DNA of 55,608 nt. Source: CBDUMN01 sp965368335. Lineage in GTDB: Bacteria; Pseudomonadota; Alphaproteobacteria; Rhodospirillales; JAPHRK01. The stretch lies in NCBI GenBank assembly GCA_965368335.1, contig CBDUMN010000008.1, forward strand, positions 1 through 55,608, in the 5' to 3' direction. Positions 50,488-55,608 of this stretch are shown in pieces. A program made the translations under genes and the position numbers. The stretch's first letter is position 1. Every line of letters begins with the position of its first letter. Under the pieces are notes generated by a model. It had not been told where the DNA came from. It did not search any database and worked only from the letters and a program-made list of their open reading frames with translations.

Positions 50488-51688
50488 TACTCAAAACCGG
50501 CGTGAGCCGTTTGTCGCTTTCGTTTCTGATCGGGAGACACGCGATTCCATGCTTGGCGCGGTGCGCCGTAAGGGTTGGGCCGAAAATCGGGTGGTTCTCG
50601 GGTCCGTTGAAGAGGCGTCCCAGGCGCTGGCCAAGGTGGTGACGCCTAGCCTGATTATTCTCGATATCTCGACCTCTGGCGATCCCATGGAGGATCTAAA
50701 CAGGCTGGCGGAGTCCTGCGACCCTGGGACGCGAGTTGTAACCATTGGTGCCGTTAACGACGTTGCGCTGTTTCGCCGACTTATGGCGGCCGGTGTAGAG
50801 GACTATTTGGTTAAGCCGCTGGATGAGGAGGCGCTGTTTGAAGCGCTAGATCGCGATCCGGTGGCTGCCGCTCCTGCCGCTGCCCCAGACGTCGTCGCCG
50901 AAGAAGATAAGAAGCGACTTTTTGTGGTCGGTGTGCGTGGGGGCGTGGGGGCAAGCACCGTTGCGCTCAACCTGGCCTGGATGGCGGCGCATGAGGAAGA
51001 CCGCAAGGTAGTTTTGGTCGATACGGACGTCTATTTCGGCACGGCGGCTTTAAGTTTTGATATGGAGCCCGGTGCGGGAATGCGCGAAGCGCTCAATAAT
51101 CCAAACCGCATTGATAGTCTGTTTATCGAGCGGGTGATGGTCAAAGAAAGCGATAATCTGGCGGTTTTGTCCTCTGAAGAAGGGCTGGGAAAAACCTGTC
51201 AGATGACGCCCGAGGCCATGGACACCCTGTTGGCTGAGGTTGGCCAAACCTATTCGACGGTTATCCTGGATGTTCCCCGGTTTCTCGTTCCCAACATTAT
51301 TCCTTTAATGGATAACGGTGGCACCGTGCTGTTAATCAGCGACTTTTCGCTTCCCGGGATGCGGGATTCTATGCGGTTGATCCGGGCGATTAAAGAATTT
51401 GCTCCCAAAGCCAAGGTTAAGTTGGTGGTCAATAAGGCGGGCATGGTCAAGCAAGGCGAAATGGCGGCGAAGGATTTTGAGCGTGGTGTCGAGGCGGCGG
51501 TTGATTTCACCATTCCTTTCGATGTGAAGCCTGCCGCCGAAGCCGATGCAGCGGGTAAGGCGATGGCCGAAATCGCCAAGAAAGGTAAGGCGGTGGGCGT
51601 CATTCGTGATATTCTTGCTGCTGAATTTCATGCTGGCGAAGCGCAGGAACAAAAAGGGCTTTTGGGACGGCTCTTCGGTAAGGGGTAA
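50477..51688 (+). CDS. cpaE: Pilus localisation ATPase CpaE/TadZ
   Basis: A 403-residue protein. The N-terminal receiver-like domain (about 10-130) keeps a possible phospho-acceptor region (LIILDIST). It is followed by a ParA/MinD-like ATPase with deviant Walker A GGVGAST, in which the usual Lys is Ala, as is common in CpaE. Family members place the secretion machinery at a cell pole. Overlaps cpaD; 2 bp before cpaF. Confidence 0.93.
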   Translation: MAGNTQNRREPFVAFVSDRETRDSMLGAVRRKGWAENRVVLGSVEEASQALAKVVTPSLIILDISTSGDPMEDLNRLAESCDPGTRVVTIGAVNDVALFRRLMAAGVEDYLVKPLDEEALFEALDRDPVAAAPAAAPDVVAEEDKKRLFVVGVRGGVGASTVALNLAWMAAHEEDRKVVLVDTDVYFGTAALSFDMEPGAGMREALNNPNRIDSLFIERVMVKESDNLAVLSSEEGLGKTCQMTPEAMDTLLAEVGQTYSTVILDVPRFLVPNIIPLMDNGGTVLLISDFSLPGMRDSMRLIRAIKEFAPKAKVKLVVNKAGMVKQGEMAAKDFERGVEAAVDFTIPFDVKPAAEADAAGKAMAEIAKKGKAVGVIRDILAAEFHAGEAQEQKGLLGRLFGKG

Positions 51689-51690
51689 GG

Positions 51691-53190
51691 ATGGCGACTT
51701 TCGGTCGGAGGCAAGGTGGTAAAGCGGCGAAGAAACCCCCTGCGCCGCCAGATAATGCGGCTCAACCTGTCGCTGCGCCTAAGGCTGCACCCAAGCCGCC
51801 CCCCGCTACTCAACTGACGCCACAGACCGTTCAGGAGCAGCCTGCCCAATCGGTCGATCCAGAGCCTCGTAAAGAGGAAGTCTTCAGCCCTGTTCAGGAT
51901 GCCGAAAAAGCGGCCGGGTCTTCCAGTCATGCAACGGTGACGGAGGCGAAGAACAAGGTTCAGCCGTTGCTCATGCAGCGTATCGATGTCGGTAAGGCGG
52001 CTGAAATGCCGCGCGATGTTTTATTCCAGCAGCTGGGTGAGGTGATTGGTGAGATCCTCGCCGAAGAACGCATCCACCTGAACCGCTCCGAGCAGCGCGA
52101 ATTGGTCGACATGATGCTCAACGATATGTTGGGCTTGGGGCCGCTTGAGCCCCTGCTGGCCGATGACGCGGTTACGGATATCATGGTCAACGGCCCCAAG
52201 CAGGTCTATGTGGAGCGGGGCGGAAAACTGCAACTGACCGACATAACTTTTCGCGACAATGCCCACGTACTGAATATTTGCCAGCGCATCGTTTCTAGAA
52301 TTGGCCGTCGGGTCGATGAATCGACGCCTTTGGTCGATGCACGCCTTCAGGACGGTTCGCGCGTCAATATCATCATTCCTCCGCTTGCCATTGATGGCCC
52401 CTCCATCTCAATCCGTAAATTCGCCAAGATGAAGATCACCTTGGATAAGATGGTCACGACGAACAACCTTTCCGACGCCATGTGCAAGGTGCTCAAAATC
52501 GCCTCGCGGTGCCGGCTGAATATCCTCATTTCCGGCGGAACGGGCTCAGGGAAAACCACCTTGCTCAACGCACTTTCGCAAATGATCGATATGGGCGAGC
52601 GGGTAGTGACCATCGAGGATGCGGCGGAACTGCAACTGCAACAACCCCATGTGGTGCGCCTGGAAACTCGCCCGCCGAACCTTGAAGGGGAGGGAACGAT
52701 CACCCAGACCGAACTGGTCAAAAACGCCCTCCGTATGCGTCCCGACCGGATTATCCTCGGCGAGATTCGTGCCGGTGAGGCGCTCGATATGCTTCAGGCG
52801 ATGAATACCGGCCATGACGGTTCGCTTGGCACCATTCACGCCAACCGCCCTCGTGAGGCTCTGACGCGGCTTGAAAACATGGTCGCCATGTCGGGTGTCA
52901 AACTGCCCAATGAAGCCGTGCGTTCCCAGATTGCGGGGGCGCTCGATATGATCGTTCAGATCGCCCGGATGCGTGATGGTGTGAGGCGAGTGACCGCCAT
53001 CACTGAAGTTATTGGCATGGAGGGCGATATTATTACTACGCAGGACTTGTTCAGTTTCGAATACACCGGCGAGGATTCAGAAGGAAAGCTAACCGGTAAT
53101 TTCAATTCGACGGGCCTGCGGCCCAAGTTGATCGAGAAAGCCGAATATTTCGGTCTCGACCGGGCTTTGATGGAGGCGATGGGCAGTTAG
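51691..53190 (+). CDS. cpaF: Pilus assembly ATPase CpaF/TadA
   Basis: A 499-residue type II/IV secretion ATPase. A Pro/Ala/Lys-rich N-terminal region (1-90) precedes the core. Walker A GGTGSGKT is at 282-289; IILGEIRAGEALDMLQAMNT holds Walker B and GHDGSLGTIHANRPREAL the His box. It powers pilus extension and probably retraction. Highly typical sequence and position. Confidence 0.97.
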   Translation: MATFGRRQGGKAAKKPPAPPDNAAQPVAAPKAAPKPPPATQLTPQTVQEQPAQSVDPEPRKEEVFSPVQDAEKAAGSSSHATVTEAKNKVQPLLMQRIDVGKAAEMPRDVLFQQLGEVIGEILAEERIHLNRSEQRELVDMMLNDMLGLGPLEPLLADDAVTDIMVNGPKQVYVERGGKLQLTDITFRDNAHVLNICQRIVSRIGRRVDESTPLVDARLQDGSRVNIIIPPLAIDGPSISIRKFAKMKITLDKMVTTNNLSDAMCKVLKIASRCRLNILISGGTGSGKTTLLNALSQMIDMGERVVTIEDAAELQLQQPHVVRLETRPPNLEGEGTITQTELVKNALRMRPDRIILGEIRAGEALDMLQAMNTGHDGSLGTIHANRPREALTRLENMVAMSGVKLPNEAVRSQIAGALDMIVQIARMRDGVRRVTAITEVIGMEGDIITTQDLFSFEYTGEDSEGKLTGNFNSTGLRPKLIEKAEYFGLDRALMEAMGS

Positions 53191-53237
53191 CTCCAAAATA
53201 CCTCCAGAATGCCCAAAGGGTTATCGGAGGTGGTGTT

Positions 53238-54221
53238 TTGGATATTCAACTGATCATTATGATCGCCGGAATTGCGGGGGCCGTATTGATGGCGGCGTTG
53301 GCGTTGGTTTCTCTTTCGGGAGGACATGAACGTCAAATGAAACGCCGGATCAAGACCTTAAAAGTGCGTCTGGGAAGCGATATTTCCATTGAAGAGAAAG
53401 CGCTCAATGTGCGTCGCAATGATGGATCCCGCACACCAGGGCTCGACAAGGTGGTTTTGAAGTTCCTGCCACGTCCTTCCATTCTTACTCAGCGTTTAAG
53501 TCAAGCCGGTTTAACCATTGGTCTGGGCGTCTATGTGGCGGTCTCCCTTGCTGTGGCTTTTGTCGTCACTTTGGGTCTGGGCCTTGGCCTCACATTGCCG
53601 TTTGCCGTCGCTTTGCTGTTTGGCCTCGCTCTGGGGATCGGCGCACCCCATATGGTTGTCTCGTTGATGATTTCACGCCGCAACCGGCAGTTTGTCGCCA
53701 TTTTCCCCGATGCCATTGACCTGATCGTCCGTGGGGTTAAGTCCGGTCTGCCAATTAGTGAAGGAATCGCAGCCTGCTCGCGTGAAATGCCCAGCCCGGT
53801 AGGTGGCGTGTTCAAGCAAATCACCGATAATATGAAAGTGGGTCAAACCATGGAGGAAGCTCTGTGGGAGGCCGCCGAAAAACTCTCAGTTCCCGAGTTC
53901 AAATTCTTTGTCATTAGTTTAGTTGTACAGGCCGAGACCGGCGGTAATTTGGCCGAAACCCTGGGTAATTTGTCTGATATCCTGCGCCAACGCCAGCAGA
54001 TGAAGCTGAAAATCCGCGCCATGGCTTCCGAGGCTCGGGCCAGTGCCGCTATTCTTGGCAGCCTCCCCTTTGCCATGACCGTGATTCTTTATATCGCGAG
54101 CCCTGATTACATGTCGGTTCTATTCACTGACACACGAGGACAAATGGTTGGGGTGCTGGGTATCAGCTCTGTTCTAGTTGGTTGTTTCACCATGTTTAAA
54201 ATGGCGAGTTTTAAGATATGA
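53238..54221 (+). CDS. tadB: Pilus inner-membrane platform protein TadB
   Basis: A 327-residue GspF-type membrane protein with an N-terminal helix, a pair of helices at about 95-145 and a C-terminal helix. The conserved FPDAIDLIVRGVKSGLPISE and VVQAETGGNLAETLGNLSDI are clear. It starts with TTG at 53238, chosen for the CGGAGG seven bases before. Overlaps tadC by four bases (ATGA). Confidence 0.93.
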   Translation: MDIQLIIMIAGIAGAVLMAALALVSLSGGHERQMKRRIKTLKVRLGSDISIEEKALNVRRNDGSRTPGLDKVVLKFLPRPSILTQRLSQAGLTIGLGVYVAVSLAVAFVVTLGLGLGLTLPFAVALLFGLALGIGAPHMVVSLMISRRNRQFVAIFPDAIDLIVRGVKSGLPISEGIAACSREMPSPVGGVFKQITDNMKVGQTMEEALWEAAEKLSVPEFKFFVISLVVQAETGGNLAETLGNLSDILRQRQQMKLKIRAMASEARASAAILGSLPFAMTVILYIASPDYMSVLFTDTRGQMVGVLGISSVLVGCFTMFKMASFKI

Positions 54222-55201
54222 CCTGGACCGATCTTCTCCCTCAGGGCGTCAATCCCATCGACGCCATTGCATTCTTCGCCGGGTTGGCGGCCTTCACCAC
54301 GGTCCTGGCCGTCTGGAACGGTCTGGTTGTTCGGGACCCCATGGCCGGTCGGGCTCGCGCCATTATCATGCGGCAAAAAGCCTTGCGAGCCGGTTTGATT
54401 GCCCCTAACCAGCGCAGTGAGCGCAAAAGGTCGGTCGAAGCCATGAGCCTCATGCAGCGGTTGGTTGAGAAGCTTAACCTGCTGCGGTCTCAACAGGCTG
54501 AACAGATTAAGGATCGTTTGGCGCAAGCCGGATGGCGCTCCAAAGATGGGATTGTCCTGTTCCTGTTTTTCAAAATCTGCATGCCCTTTGTTGCCGGTGG
54601 TGTGTCGATTCTTGTCCTGACCACGCTTTACGCAAGCCAAGTTCAGCCGATGATGCAGGTGCTGATTGCCATGCTTGCCGTGGTTGCCGGCGCCTATGCG
54701 CCTGAAACCTTTGTGAAAAATGCTATTCAGAAGCGCCAGCAGTTGCTCCAGGAAGGTCTTCCCGATGCGCTCGATCTATTGGTGATCTGCGCCGAAGCGG
54801 GACTTAGCCTGGATGCGGCCTTAAAACGTGTCGCCAAAGAGACGGCTCATGCCTGCCCCGCCATTGCCGATGAGTTCAGCCTGACTTCAGTCGAACTGGG
54901 GTTCCTGCCCGACCGCAAGACGGCCCTCGACAACCTCAATAAGCGGACTCAGTTGCCTTCTATCCGCGGTGTTGTCAATACGCTGGCGCAGACCGAAAAA
55001 TACGGCACGCCCTTGGCCCATAGCCTTAGAGTTCTGTCGGCTGAGTTCCGTAAGGAGCGGATGATGAAGGCTGAAGAGAAAGCCGCCAAACTTCCCGCGA
55101 CCCTGACCGTTCCGATGATTTTGTTCATTTTGCCGCCACTGTTTATCGTCCTCTTAGGCCCGGCGATCATCAAGTCACTGGACAACATTTCTCTGATGTA
55201 A
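54218..55201 (+). CDS. tadC: Pilus inner-membrane platform protein TadC
   Basis: A 327-residue partner of TadB with the same GspF-type motifs: LPDALDLLVICAEAGLSLDA and VNTLAQTEKYGTPLAHSLRV. The C-terminal helix MILFILPPLFIVLLGPAII is present. Co-translated with tadB. tadD, often next in tad loci, is not seen in the remaining 400 bp. Confidence 0.94.
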   Translation: MTWTDLLPQGVNPIDAIAFFAGLAAFTTVLAVWNGLVVRDPMAGRARAIIMRQKALRAGLIAPNQRSERKRSVEAMSLMQRLVEKLNLLRSQQAEQIKDRLAQAGWRSKDGIVLFLFFKICMPFVAGGVSILVLTTLYASQVQPMMQVLIAMLAVVAGAYAPETFVKNAIQKRQQLLQEGLPDALDLLVICAEAGLSLDAALKRVAKETAHACPAIADEFSLTSVELGFLPDRKTALDNLNKRTQLPSIRGVVNTLAQTEKYGTPLAHSLRVLSAEFRKERMMKAEEKAAKLPATLTVPMILFILPPLFIVLLGPAIIKSLDNISLM

Positions 55202-55380
55202 ACAGGCAGAGTGCGCCGATTGGAAAAGAAGTGCTGAAAGCCGCCTCTTCTGTTTGGAACACTTCAATGCATTTAATTGAACGATCAGGATGGGTCATTT
55301 TACGTAGCCGTAAACAGCCTCTACCATGAACCCGCTGTTAACTCAAAACTCATGGCCTTAAAAAAATGAGGGAGGGCAAT

Positions 55381-55608
55381 ATGGTGGGACAGACAAACCT
55401 GGATGCGCGAAGGAAGCGGCAGATGGTTGATGGGCTGTTGATGGAGATCAGGCGCATCTGTACCGAATGCTGCGACCCTGATAAGCACAATACGAATCTA
55501 TCCTTGAAAGACCCTAGAAACTGTCAGTGTAACTGCGCAAGGATTGCTGGATACCGGCGGAATGCCGAGCAGCTTCAGCTTGGCAAAGACGGTCTCATCG
55601 ACGAAGTT
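55381..55608 (+). CDS. Small cysteine-rich protein, incomplete at the right edge
   Basis: An open frame of 76 codons running off the window, with GGGAGG five bases before its ATG. It has seven Cys in two clusters, CTECC (residues about 27-31) and CQCNC (about 54-58), which could bind zinc or an iron-sulfur cluster. The N-terminus is basic and helical. I do not recognise the family. It lies 180 bp after tadC in the same direction. Confidence 0.55.
   Translation, partial: MVGQTNLDARRKRQMVDGLLMEIRRICTECCDPDKHNTNLSLKDPRNCQCNCARIAGYRRNAEQLQLGKDGLIDEV

Overview
The window looks like a chromosomal segment of a motile alphaproteobacterium, most likely a marine Rhodospirillales-type organism. The evidence is the mixed flagellar clusters with alphaproteobacterial accessory genes (a DUF6468-like protein, MotE, an FlhX-like protein), a CckA-type hybrid kinase directly coupled to flhB, the recA-alaS pair, and a complete-looking Cpa/Tad pilus locus. 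No tRNA, rRNA, CRISPR array or insertion sequence was recognised.

Layout. (1) 1-2.3 kb: a more AT-rich edge holding a fused nuclease/N6-adenine methyltransferase gene, the start of a restriction-modification unit lying just past the flgH terminator. (2) 2.3-15.3 kb: divergent flagellar operons. flgF-flgG-flgA-flgH run leftward. fliL-fliM-DUF6468-motE-cheY-cheZ-MotB paralogue-motB-AMIN/TPR protein run rightward. (3) 15.4-16.8 kb: speD-speE, spermidine biosynthesis. (4) 17.1-25 kb: fliP-fliO-unknown-FlhX leftward, and flgB-flgC-fliE-fliQ-fliR-flhB-cckA rightward. (5) 25.1-30.6 kb: recA with a candidate SOS box and a strong terminator, alaS, and a 458-residue unknown protein. (6) 30.7-41.6 kb: an MFS transporter, a MoxR-MscS-VWA-flavodoxin-fold operon, a VOC/HD-GYP unit carrying the relic of a sensor gene, a large patatin, an FAH-family hydrolase and a free-standing AMIN protein. 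(7) 41.6-55.2 kb: the tad locus, comprising tadE-tadF, a ParE-like toxin relic, a leftward tadG with an inserted domain, two nearly identical flp pilin genes, cpaA, and cpaB-cpaC-cpaD-cpaE-cpaF-tadB-tadC. The window ends inside a small cysteine-rich gene.

The most striking observation is regulatory. Six 16-bp palindromes of the form TGTGA-N6-TCACA (two have one deviating base) lie in the tad region, at or between its transcription-unit starts. In five of them a -10-like hexamer with A at position 2 and T at position 6 begins exactly 37 bp from the first base of the palindrome. That is the geometry of a class II CRP-dependent promoter, centred at -41.5. One of the five drives no obvious gene. 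It sits between the two flp genes and is followed within about 130 bp by an intrinsic terminator, which predicts a short CRP-family-controlled RNA or micropeptide in the pilin locus.

Together the genes build and steer a flagellum (rod, rings, export gate, switch, stator accessories, CheY/CheZ, CckA) and a Tad adhesion pilus. This suggests a cell that alternates between swimming and attachment, with the pilus under a CRP/FNR-family regulator. All functional statements rest on reading the sequence and on family knowledge; no database search was run.
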